The notes under the pieces: generated by a model
The model's input: only the letters and a program-made list of their open reading frames with translations
What the model was told of the DNA's origin: nothing
Database searches by the model: none
Shown here: positions 16,279 to 21,260 of the stretch, piece by piece
How the letters are laid out: each line of letters begins with the position of its first letter
How positions within the stretch are numbered: the first letter of the stretch is position 1
Translations under genes and position numbers: made by a program
Source of the DNA: a virus
IMG/VR virus record: IMGVR_UViG_3300030098_004926
Coordinates: 1 to 22,025 of that record
Reading direction: 5' to 3' (one strand)
DNA: 22,025 bases

Positions 16279-16751
16279 CCTTTATAGTGTTCCATGCTAT
16301 GCATGAATGATTCGATGTGTCCTTCTCTATGAGAAGCATCTCCAGCCCAATGATAATCAGCCCACCAATCAGGTAGGTTCTCAGCCGATAAACCTTTCAA
16401 GCTAGCCTTTGGATGATATCTAACATTGCCAAGAAACATCATTTTTTGTGCATCTTCAGTTAATTCAGAGGCATCTACTCCATTATCTCCAATATTAGCC
16501 CATGAAGGGATATCAACTTCACTAGCATTGAACCATCTAACAAGTCTTCTCATGGCAGTTTCACCACCTTGGCTTTTACCAACCTCAAATTGGAATAAAC
16601 CTCTACCTGGTCCACCACCGATTTGTTTGCAATCCACAACACTTCTTGATTCGTGCCATGCAATACGATTCATTACATCTTCAACATTATCTTCAGATTG
16701 TTTGTATCGGTTTGATATGTTTTGCAAGACATAATTATATAAATTACCCAT
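16275..16751 (-). CDS. Lysozyme/transglycosylase-like peptidoglycan hydrolase (158 aa)
   Basis: The N-terminal half has IAWHES (30-35; E34 as likely catalytic acid), then GPGRGLFQFE (47-56) and KSQGGETAMRRL (59-70). The E...G-x-G-L-F-Q-F arrangement is that of lysozyme-superfamily/transglycosylase domains, and GPGRGLFQFE is frequent in a phage peptidoglycan-hydrolase family. The C-terminus has LPDWWADYHWAGDAS. No signal peptide or membrane helix is seen, so a holin or virion delivery would be needed to reach the wall. It is coded between small and large terminase genes with a membrane gene overlapping its end, so either endolysin or virion lysin is possible. GGGAG precedes the ATG at a 9-base distance. 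Confidence 0.65.
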   Translation of the reverse strand: MGNLYNYVLQNISNRYKQSEDNVEDVMNRIAWHESRSVVDCKQIGGGPGRGLFQFEVGKSQGGETAMRRLVRWFNASEVDIPSWANIGDNGVDASELTEDAQKMMFLGNVRYHPKASLKGLSAENLPDWWADYHWAGDASHREGHIESFMHSMEHYKG

Positions 16752-16753
16752 GA

Positions 16754-17002
16754 TTAAGATTCTCCCATTTCGTCCATTCCATGGATACCCATAAGAACAG
16801 AGTTTTCATCAAACATTCCTTTGCAATGTGGACACATCCATCCATAAGGTTCATCATTTTCGTCAACAAGTCCGATTCTTTTGCTAAATTCTTCATTTAG
16901 ATACAAAGATTCCTTGCACATTGGGCATAAATCTTCTTCTTCTTCTTCTTCACTCTTCTTTGTCTTCTGATGATGCATGTATGAGTGGTGTGGCTTTGCC
17001 AT
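16754..17002 (-). CDS. Zinc-ribbon protein (82 aa)
   Basis: Two CxxC knuckles are present, C26-P-M-C29 and C57-P-H-C60, with intervening EEFSKRIGLVDENDEPYGWM. The pattern 'CPxC...RIxLVDxxDxxxxWxCPxC' is common in small phage zinc ribbons. An acidic run of seven residues (EEEEEED) precedes the first knuckle, and the N-terminus is His-rich (HHSYMHH). It overlaps the end of the small terminase gene by 53 bases in another frame; a strong GGAGG site 9 bases before the ATG supports the start. Its role is unknown; DNA or protein binding is typical. Confidence 0.75.
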   Translation of the reverse strand: MAKPHHSYMHHQKTKKSEEEEEEDLCPMCKESLYLNEEFSKRIGLVDENDEPYGWMCPHCKGMFDENSVLMGIHGMDEMGES

Positions 17003-17690
17003 TCTTTACTTCCTCCAGTTGTTCAGGTGTAAACCCAGCGAATACAGTCAATTGTTCTGACTTTTTCTCATTCAGGTCGAATAGACCTGCGATTTTAGTT
17101 AAAGACTCAAGTGAACGAAGCTTATCTGAGTCACGCTCAGCAACATCAGCAATTGTCTTATACCTACCAATTATCCATTCAGCTGTTACACCTTCCTCTT
17201 CAAGACATTTATGGATTTCTTCTTTAATCATCTTTTGTATACTCTCCGTTCTTAAAAGTTTTCCTATGCTTTTTTGTATTCCAAGCTCAGATTTAGCTCT
17301 TGGGAATGCTTTCTTATAAGCTACAGTTGCCTCAACACCTTGAGCAATATATTGTGCAAATAGGAATTGCCTATTCGTCACGTGTTTTGTTAAATTAGGG
17401 GTCTTTCCAGAGAATGAATAGATATTTTCGGCTATTCCGTTTTCACCTATCATTGCCCTATTACGATTCTTAATGTCAAATGTTCCACACACTGTTCGAA
17501 CACAGTCTTTATTGCCAATTTTTATTATACGGAGGATTTGACACACATAATCATCATCGGTCTTTACCCATTCCCCTTCAACTCCATCTCTCCAATAATG
17601 TCTGAGGGGTTTATCGCTATGGAAAGCCCTAAATTCTTCAGGATTATCATATAAATAGTGTTCTTTTCCTTTTATTGTCATGAAATCCAT
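16950..17690 (-). CDS. terS: Terminase small subunit (246 aa)
   Basis: Residues 105-155 form the expected DNA-binding helix-turn-helix region (TNRQFLFAQYIAQGVEATVA, then AYKKAFPRAKSELGIQKSIG). Residues 167-206 (GVTAEWIIGRYKTIADVAER, then DSDKLRSLESLTKIAGLFDL) are the oligomerisation-type helices seen in many phage small terminases. About 100 extra residues at the N-terminus (HYWRDGVEGEWVKTDDDYVC region) have no match I recognise. It should recognise the packaging start and load DNA onto the large subunit. It is the first gene of the late block. It lacks a Shine-Dalgarno; a promoter-like element ends 5 bases before the ATG. A second in-frame ATG lies at 17681. Confidence 0.82.
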   Translation of the reverse strand: MDFMTIKGKEHYLYDNPEEFRAFHSDKPLRHYWRDGVEGEWVKTDDDYVCQILRIIKIGNKDCVRTVCGTFDIKNRNRAMIGENGIAENIYSFSGKTPNLTKHVTNRQFLFAQYIAQGVEATVAYKKAFPRAKSELGIQKSIGKLLRTESIQKMIKEEIHKCLEEEGVTAEWIIGRYKTIADVAERDSDKLRSLESLTKIAGLFDLNEKKSEQLTVFAGFTPEQLEEVKNGKATPLIHASSEDKEE

Positions 17691-17695
17691 AGGTA

Positions 17696-17725
17696 AATAT
17701 AGTTAGAAATGTATGCAAATTGCAA
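17696..17725 (-). promoter_or_regulatory. Promoter-like element before the small terminase gene
   Basis: On the minus strand, TTGCAA (17725-17720), an 18-base spacer and TATATT (17701-17696) are followed by TACCT and the ATG at 17690. TTGCAW-N18-TATATTTACC is identical in form to the element before the portal gene. This is the best candidate for the late promoter. The RNA start would fall at about the ATG, giving a leaderless message. Confidence 0.55.
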
Positions 17726-18047
17726 ATTTAGATTTAATTCCCCTTATATATATATATTATCAGTATATATATATCAGTATATATTTATAAATGTTAAATA
17801 TATATATAAAAAGAAAAATAAATATAATACAAAAAGAAAAAGTAAAAAAATTTCTAAAAAAAATTTTAGGAAAATGGATATTAAAATTAGAGAAATTTGA
17901 AAAATAATATTAGAATGCGTGTACCTCTTTCTTATCGAATACCCCACCCACTCAAGTTCCCCTATGGGTACTAAATTAGGTTGAAATTCCAATTAAATTA
18001 GCCAATTATAATTATAAACTAAATTTTTATTTAATAAAAGAAAATAA
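17702..18047. other. AT-rich non-coding control region
   Basis: No credible gene is seen here. It contains two direct copies of TATCAGTATATAT (17758-17770 and 17772-17784), runs of TA, two copies of AAAAAGAAAA (17808-17817, 17831-17840) and long A-tracts to about 17870. It also holds a GC-rich island at 17913-17972 with GTACC/GGTAC and TACCC/GGGTA inverted arms. The low melting stability and direct repeats would suit a replication origin or enhancer-like region, but nothing decides this. Confidence 0.4.
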
Positions 18048-18073
18048 AAAGCCTCACTAACTTGCGAGGCTTT
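18048..18073 (-). terminator. Bidirectional-looking intrinsic terminator
   Basis: AAAGCCTC (18048-18055) and GAGGCTTT (18066-18073) form an 8-bp stem with a 10-base loop. On the minus strand the stem runs into TTTTTATTTT, a good release tract. On the plus strand the tract is weaker (CTTTC). It ends the minus-strand micro-operon just before the late-gene control region and would separate it from late transcription. Confidence 0.8.
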
Positions 18074-18106
18074 CTTTCAATACATACATAATAAATATTA
18101 TATATA

Positions 18107-18274
18107 TTATATACCTTTGATACTCTCCAATTCATCAATAGACAACATATCAAAACAATCATTAGTAATTTTATTACCTTGCAATTTTCTTTTTCTATTG
18201 CTTATGGTCTTACAATAATTATTATTATAAGTTTTACTAATATAATTATTTATTATTGTAGTTTCATTTAACAT
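18107..18274 (-). CDS. Microprotein of unknown function (55 aa)
   Basis: The ATG at 18274 follows a well-placed GGAG (GGAGAATATAAATG) and opens a 55-codon frame. The first half is Asn/Thr/Tyr/Ile-rich, then a basic patch SNRKRKLQGNK (residues 25-35), then CFDMLSIDELESIKGI. The basic middle could bind nucleic acid. The ATG directly abuts the stop of the 40-aa gene upstream (TAAATG), and a terminator follows 34 bases after its stop. Promoter, ribosome-binding site, coupling and terminator together support a real gene despite the AT-rich DNA. Confidence 0.6.
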   Translation of the reverse strand: MLNETTIINNYISKTYNNNYCKTISNRKRKLQGNKITNDCFDMLSIDELESIKGI

Positions 18275-18397
18275 TTATATTCTCCAATCTTCTATATTAT
18301 TAATAAATTCTTCTATTAAATCCATAATTTTATGAATCTTATCCGAATCATTTTCCAATAGTTCCATAATTTTTAGTTCTAATTCTTCATAATCCAT
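18275..18397 (-). CDS. Acidic helical microprotein (40 aa)
   Basis: The frame MDYEELELKIMELLENDSDK continues IHKIMDLIEEFINNIEDWRI. It is acidic and amphipathic throughout and would form one or two helices. AAGG lies 10 bases before the ATG. It is the first gene of a two-gene minus-strand unit read away from the early genes. Acidic first gene plus basic second gene recalls small regulator or antitoxin/toxin pairs, but no family is recognised and that comparison is only an inference. Confidence 0.55.
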   Translation of the reverse strand: MDYEELELKIMELLENDSDKIHKIMDLIEEFINNIEDWRI

Positions 18398-18467
18398 TAT
18401 TATTATTCCTTATATTAGTTAATTAACATATATAATATATATAATAATTATTATAAATACCTAATAA

Positions 18468-18496
18468 ATAATAAATAGTTTGTTTATTATTTTCAA
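18468..18496 (-). promoter_or_regulatory. Promoter of the minus-strand micro-operon
   Basis: On the minus strand, TTGAAA (18496-18491), a 17-base spacer and TATTAT (18473-18468) match the sigma-70 consensus at 5 of 6 positions each with ideal spacing. The RNA would start near 18461, leaving a leader of about 64 bases before the 40-aa gene. Confidence 0.6.
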
Positions 18497-18510
18497 TATT
18501 CTTAATATTA

Positions 18511-18536
18511 CTCAACGCATTTATATATGTGTTAAG
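18511..18536. promoter_or_regulatory. Imperfect dyad, possible operator
   Basis: CTCAACGCAT (18511-18520) and ATGTGTTAAG (18527-18536) are inverted repeats matching at 8 of 10 positions around a 6-base centre. It lies between the two divergent promoters. Its centre is 50 bases from that of the next dyad, about five helical turns. Confidence 0.4.
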
Positions 18537-18540
18537 CTTT

Positions 18541-18571
18541 TTGAAATTGTTGGAAATAACTTCGGTATAAC
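18541..18571 (+). promoter_or_regulatory. Possible promoter of the first early gene
   Basis: TTGAAA (18541-18546) and TATAAC (18566-18571) are separated by 19 bases, longer than ideal. TATAAA at 18589-18594 is an alternative -10 without a good -35. Some promoter must lie here because the 149-aa gene is the first rightward gene. Confidence 0.35.
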
Positions 18572-18590
18572 AAATATGTTACCCTAGTTA
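18557..18590. promoter_or_regulatory. Imperfect dyad overlapping the early promoter
   Basis: TAACTTCGGTA (18557-18567) and TACCCTAGTTA (18580-18590) are inverted repeats matching at 9 of 11 positions around a 12-base centre. The arms cover the putative -10 of the early promoter, which is where a repressor site is usually placed. No repressor gene is recognised in the window. Confidence 0.45.
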
Positions 18591-18637
18591 TAAATAATAC
18601 TAATAATAATAATAATAAATAATAAGGAATTAATACA

Positions 18638-19087
18638 ATGGAAACTTCATTATTGAAAAAACTAGGTGTTAAAAAATCTTCTAATGTTGTTAAAAGTGTT
18701 ACTGAAAAAAGCTCAATAGAAAAGCAAATTAATGCTGATTTAGTTAAGGCTGGACACGAGATGTTATTAAAAAAATATCCTCAATATTATGTAAGTGTTG
18801 AAAATTTAGACATAACGAAAATTGATGTTGATGGAAATTTAAAAGTGAATGATAACAATGAAGTGTTAGAAAAAAAGCATAGTGGTTATGTAATTTTAAT
18901 ACCACAAGACAACACGGAAATAAAACACAATAAAAGCGTTATTAAATTAGATAAATCTTTTAGGTGTGGATTTTTAACAAGCTATTTAAAAGATAGCAAA
19001 ACATCAATTGTTGAGTATGTAAAAATAAATGGTAAAAAATGTACTACAATTGAGCAAATAAAAAATGTCAATAAAAAAGAAGATTAA
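18638..19087 (+). CDS. First early gene, unknown function (149 aa)
   Basis: It is not recognised. It has a Lys/Ser-rich N-terminus (METSLLKKLGVKKSSNVVKS), a helical stretch (about 30-47), then a beta-rich part (YYVSVENLDITKIDVDGNLK; HSGYVILIPQDN; FRCGFLTSYLKDSKTSIVEY). Overall basic and Lys-rich. AAGGA lies 10 bases before the ATG, after a run of TAA/AAT triplets. It forms a transcription unit of its own: divergent promoter region before it and a strong terminator 25 bases after it. Such an isolated first early gene is often expressed immediately after infection; function cannot be inferred further. Confidence 0.8.
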   Translation: METSLLKKLGVKKSSNVVKSVTEKSSIEKQINADLVKAGHEMLLKKYPQYYVSVENLDITKIDVDGNLKVNDNNEVLEKKHSGYVILIPQDNTEIKHNKSVIKLDKSFRCGFLTSYLKDSKTSIVEYVKINGKKCTTIEQIKNVNKKED

Positions 19088-19105
19088 ACTTTATTGATAG
19101 ATTTT

Positions 19106-19146
19106 AACAAAGCCCTTGACAAAGTAAAATTTGTTGAGGGTTTTTT
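19106..19146 (+). terminator. Strong intrinsic terminator after the first early gene
   Basis: CCCTTGACAAA (19113-19123) pairs with TTTGTTGAGGG (19130-19140) over 11 positions (two G-T wobbles) with a 6-base loop, followed by six T. The flanking AACAAAG can extend the stem into the T-tract. It should separate the 149-aa gene from the small-gene operon, unless antitermination acts. Confidence 0.85.
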
Positions 19147-19147
19147 G

Positions 19148-19176
19148 TTGCATTAAGTTTTTATTCCACTGATAAT
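19148..19176 (+). promoter_or_regulatory. Promoter of the early small-gene operon
   Basis: TTGCAT (19148-19153), a 17-base spacer and GATAAT (19171-19176) start right after the terminator. The TTGCAT box is the same as that before the portal gene. Five bases after the -10 lies an ATG (19182), repeating the layout seen at the small terminase. Confidence 0.6.
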
Positions 19177-19181
19177 TTAAA

Positions 19182-19214
19182 ATGGAAAAGGAAAAGGAAA
19201 GGGACAGTAAATGA
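19182..19214 (+). CDS. Possible 10-codon leader ORF
   Basis: ATG at 19182 opens MEKEKERDSK and stops with TGA overlapping the ATG of the next gene (ATGA). The start would be at or near the RNA 5' end. The purine-rich codons (GAA AAG repeats) also supply the ribosome-binding site GGAAAGGGA for the next gene. It may be a leader peptide that brings ribosomes to that gene, or only a purine-rich leader. Confidence 0.3.
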   Translation: MEKEKERDSK

Positions 19215-19462
19215 AAATAGACACTAAAAATTTTAATGTGAAAACATTGAAATATCCTGATGGAAGTGTTCAAATAAAACTAGAGCCAAAGAAATGCAAT
19301 TGTTATGGCTGTAGTAAGCAAATAGAGTGGGCAGGAGCAAATAGTATATTATGGATTGATGCCGAAACCAACTGTAGAATGCAAGGAAGGTTTTGTAGAG
19401 AATGTCATCAGCAACTGAAATTGGAAGCTAGAGAATATAAAACCAAAGGTTTAATACTTTAA
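19211..19462 (+). CDS. Early zinc-binding protein (83 aa)
   Basis: Cysteines are placed as C29-x-C31-x2-C34 (CNCYGC) and C62-x2-C65-H66 (FCRECH), with another at C55. This suits a zinc knuckle or treble-clef-type site between residues 29 and 66. The N-terminus (about 1-28) is two short strands (VKTLKYPDGSVQIKLEP). First substantial gene of the small-gene operon. Function unknown; small zinc proteins in early phage regions often bind host proteins or nucleic acid. Confidence 0.75.
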   Translation: MKIDTKNFNVKTLKYPDGSVQIKLEPKKCNCYGCSKQIEWAGANSILWIDAETNCRMQGRFCRECHQQLKLEAREYKTKGLIL

Positions 19463-19485
19463 AATAAAGGAAAACAGCAAATGAA
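19462..19485 (+). repeat. Ribosome-binding/start cassette, copy 1 of an exact pair
   Basis: A 24-base stretch beginning AAATAAAGGAAAACAGCAAA and running through the ATG is repeated exactly at 19646-19669, each time placed before a small early gene. It suggests recent duplication of a gene-start unit. Confidence 0.8.
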
Positions 19486-19651
19486 TAATACTAAAAAGTT
19501 ATTTTATATGGAAGGGACTGAAACAACCCTTGAATCAATAATAAAGGAAAACCCTGAATTGCTTACTGCTGAAGAAAAAAAGGCTATCAGAAGATTAAAG
19601 GTAACGCAATCAGTATATATTGGAAATATTTTAATTGAAAGAATTAAATAA
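19481..19651 (+). CDS. Early microprotein (56 aa)
   Basis: The frame MNNTKKLFYMEGTETTLESI continues IKENPELLTAEEKKAIRRLK and ends with a hydrophobic VYIGNILIERIK. It is charged and helical, without cysteines. The ribosome-binding site AAAGG with 8-base spacing is in the duplicated cassette, supporting the start. It fills the gap between two recognised small genes. Unknown function. Confidence 0.7.
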   Translation: MNNTKKLFYMEGTETTLESIIKENPELLTAEEKKAIRRLKVTQSVYIGNILIERIK

Positions 19652-19669
19652 AGGAAAACAGCAAATGAA
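19646..19669 (+). repeat. Ribosome-binding/start cassette, copy 2 of an exact pair
   Basis: Identical over 24 bases to 19462-19485. It overlaps the last codons of the 56-aa gene and includes the ATG of the next gene. Confidence 0.8.
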
Positions 19670-19898
19670 AAACGTACTAATGTTAAGGAGTGTAGAGGTA
19701 GCCATTGATGAAGAAGGCTGCTTTTATGAACTGGAAAGGAAAGGCAATGGTTACAGAGCATTGATTCAACAAGAACCAATTCATCATATTGAAGATACTG
19801 TTGTGGAATGGTATGATGAGCTTAACAACTATGACCTGATGAGATTAACAATGTGGGTATATATGTATGAAATCAGAACACCATATAACTTTAGATAA
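19665..19898 (+). CDS. Early protein of unknown function (77 aa)
   Basis: The frame is open from a TTG at 19635, but the ATG at 19665 is correctly placed behind the duplicated ribosome-binding site, so MKNVLMLRSVEVAIDEEG is taken as the start. It is acidic and aromatic-rich (VVEWYDELNNYDLMRLTMWV and YMYEIRTPYNF), which suggests a compact protein-binding fold. There are no known motifs. Seventeen bases separate it from the next gene. Confidence 0.75.
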   Translation: MKNVLMLRSVEVAIDEEGCFYELERKGNGYRALIQQEPIHHIEDTVVEWYDELNNYDLMRLTMWVYMYEIRTPYNFR

Positions 19899-19915
19899 CA
19901 AGGAGAAACAGTAAA

Positions 19916-20242
19916 ATGGAACGACTAGGCAATAAGGTTTTAAGGCAGCCAGATTGGACTGCAAAGGATGACGAATGTTTTAAATATCCTGATAGAGTAA
20001 AGGTAAGAGCTTGTACAGATAAAGCAAAGTGGATGAATATTAGCATTGACAGATGTGAAGATGAGGGAAGGCTGTTTGTCGGTCTATCTTCTTATCATAC
20101 ATCAACAGAATATACTGAAGGTGATATATCAATGCAAATAGCAATAGAAGATGTGCCTGTACTAATAGAAGCAATGCAACAGGCATATGAAAAACAAGTA
20201 ATAAGAGAACACCAAACAAAATGGAGTAATAATAATGATTGA
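19916..20242 (+). CDS. Early protein of unknown function (108 aa)
   Basis: It is not recognised. The N-terminal half carries WTAKDDECFKYPDRVKVRAC and the middle has beta-type ISIDRCEDEGRLFVGLSSYH. The C-terminal helix IEDVPVLIEAMQQAYEKQVI is amphipathic. AAGGAG lies 11 bases before the ATG. It overlaps the next gene by eight bases; its last residues SNNND are coded by that gene's ribosome-binding/start cassette. Confidence 0.75.
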   Translation: MERLGNKVLRQPDWTAKDDECFKYPDRVKVRACTDKAKWMNISIDRCEDEGRLFVGLSSYHTSTEYTEGDISMQIAIEDVPVLIEAMQQAYEKQVIREHQTKWSNNND

Positions 20243-20423
20243 TTATATATGCTGGAACTCACCAAAAATTAGCCATCACGTTATCTTTACTGTAGTTGAA
20301 ATAACAGGTATAAAAAATGGTTATTGTGATATTGTATATCGTACAGGTAGTGGAGACAAACACACAGCGTATGATGTACCTGTTAATCAATTAGAAATAA
20401 TAAAGGAGAATAATAATGAGTAA
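20235..20423 (+). CDS. Early small beta-type protein (62 aa)
   Basis: Starts MIDYICWNSPKISHHVIFTV and continues with strands (VEITGIKNGYCDIVYRTGSG, TAYDVPVNQLEII), which suggests a small beta-barrel or SH3-like fold. There is no catalytic motif. GGAG precedes the ATG inside the upstream gene, and the last residues ENNNE overlap the start cassette of the next gene by eight bases. Unknown function. Confidence 0.7.
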   Translation: MIDYICWNSPKISHHVIFTVVEITGIKNGYCDIVYRTGSGDKHTAYDVPVNQLEIIKENNNE

Positions 20424-20610
20424 TAATAAAACAGAAATACCAAACCAGAAGAAAACAAGGATGTTCGCATCTTTTATGAATAAAGAGCATCAACAGGCTG
20501 TATTGGATGATGTATTAAAGGTAATACCACCACATCATCAACATAGACTGTTCTTGTTTTTAAGCATGATGGATTCAACAATAGCAGAGGGGTATTCAGA
20601 TGACAATTAA
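20416..20610 (+). CDS. Early small helical protein (64 aa)
   Basis: It starts MSNNKTEIPNQKKTRMFASF and has a helical core EHQQAVLDDVLKVIPPHHQHRLFLFLSMMDS with a PPHHQH turn. The rest is polar and acidic at the end (GYSDDN). Its end overlaps the next ATG by eleven bases. The start lies behind GGAGAATAATAATG. Not recognised. Confidence 0.7.
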   Translation: MSNNKTEIPNQKKTRMFASFMNKEHQQAVLDDVLKVIPPHHQHRLFLFLSMMDSTIAEGYSDDN

Positions 20611-20764
20611 AGAACAACAAAAATTAGCAGATAGACAGGATTATCTTATTGACAGACTAACAAATGGAGAAGAAGAATTTTTAGATATGTTGGAAGAATT
20701 TTATGATATATCTGTAATATTAAATGGCTTAATAAAAAAGGAGAATAATAATGACAATAACTGA
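20600..20764 (+). CDS. Early acidic microprotein (54 aa)
   Basis: ATG at 20600 overlaps the end of the upstream gene and is preceded by GAGGGG. The chain MTIKEQQKLADRQDYLIDRL continues TNGEEEFLDMLEEFYDISVI and ends KKENNNDNN, where the last residues are coded by the next gene's ribosome-binding/start cassette. It overlaps that gene by 14 bases. Acidic and helical; unknown function. It fills what would otherwise be a 140-base gap. Confidence 0.65.
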   Translation: MTIKEQQKLADRQDYLIDRLTNGEEEFLDMLEEFYDISVILNGLIKKENNNDNN

Positions 20765-21029
20765 ACTTAAAAAACCAGTAGAGATTGATGAGGATTGCCA
20801 GTTTATGGATGACCTTGTAACAATAGACAATGGCAGTAGGAATTATAGTCTTGGTATGTGGAACTTAATCTGTTCAATCAGAGACCTTAAGTTGTTCTGT
20901 AAAGGAATAAAGCCACATAGACATTGGAAGTTTACACCTGTAAAGAAATACTTTGGTATGACAGGTAATAAAGAAACAATGTTAGCCAAATTGCAACTGT
21001 TAAAACAAACACTTGATGGAGGAGAATAA
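20751..21029 (+). CDS. Early protein of unknown function (92 aa)
   Basis: Not recognised. Residues 30-75 carry RNYSLGMWNLICSIRDLKLF and CKGIKPHRHWKFTPVKKYFG, a basic aromatic stretch that could bind nucleic acid or a host protein. The C-terminal helix KETMLAKLQLLKQTLDGGE overlaps the next gene's cassette (GGE is coded by GGAGGAGAA). GGAGAATAATAATG precedes its start. Confidence 0.75.
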   Translation: MTITELKKPVEIDEDCQFMDDLVTIDNGSRNYSLGMWNLICSIRDLKLFCKGIKPHRHWKFTPVKKYFGMTGNKETMLAKLQLLKQTLDGGE

Positions 21030-21032
21030 CAG

Positions 21033-21257
21033 ATGAGTAATACAATGATAGCTGCACATAAAGTAGGGCAGTTTATAATGAGCAGAACAGGGATTAATTT
21101 CTTGGAGTTTCCTGATACAGTCGTAGTGAGTGATTGGGTTGATGATGATATGACAGAAAAAGATATTGATGAGATTGTACCTGATATTGCTTGGGAGATT
21201 CTGGATAACTCTGGAATGGATAGAGATGCTGTAAACAATATATGTTATGGAGAATAA
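21033..21257 (+). CDS. Early acidic protein (74 aa)
   Basis: Not recognised. The N-terminus (MSNTMIAAHKVGQFIMSRTG) is followed by a very acidic middle DWVDDDMTEKDIDEIVPDIAW (residues about 34-54). Nucleic-acid-mimicking or host-inhibiting proteins are often this acidic, but no fold is recognised. It ends YGE, coded by the next gene's ribosome-binding site (GGAGAATAATAAATG). Confidence 0.75.
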   Translation: MSNTMIAAHKVGQFIMSRTGINFLEFPDTVVVSDWVDDDMTEKDIDEIVPDIAWEILDNSGMDRDAVNNICYGE

Positions 21258-21260
21258 TAA

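Noticed and set aside
17709-17900. Plus-strand frame of 63 codons
   Set aside because: Tyr/Ile/Lys-only composition from TA and A-runs, no ribosome-binding site, opposite to the adjacent late block.
17941-17970. G-quadruplex on the minus strand
   Set aside because: Only three close G-runs of three or more are present.
17913-17972. tRNA or tRNA-derived attachment site
   Set aside because: No cloverleaf, no convincing T-arm, and no integrase gene in the window.
17774-17992. Minus-strand frame with hydrophobic C-terminal half (72 codons)
   Set aside because: It begins with TTG without a ribosome-binding site, and its Phe/Leu/Ile-rich part follows simply from A/T-rich DNA. It overlaps the likely control region.
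18596-18622. TAA/AAT triplet run considered as a CRISPR or satellite repeat
   Set aside because: It is a short simple-sequence run with no unique spacers.
19116-19144. TTGACA as a -35 box
   Set aside because: It is part of the terminator stem and has no -10 at the right distance; TTGCAT-N17-GATAAT just downstream is better.
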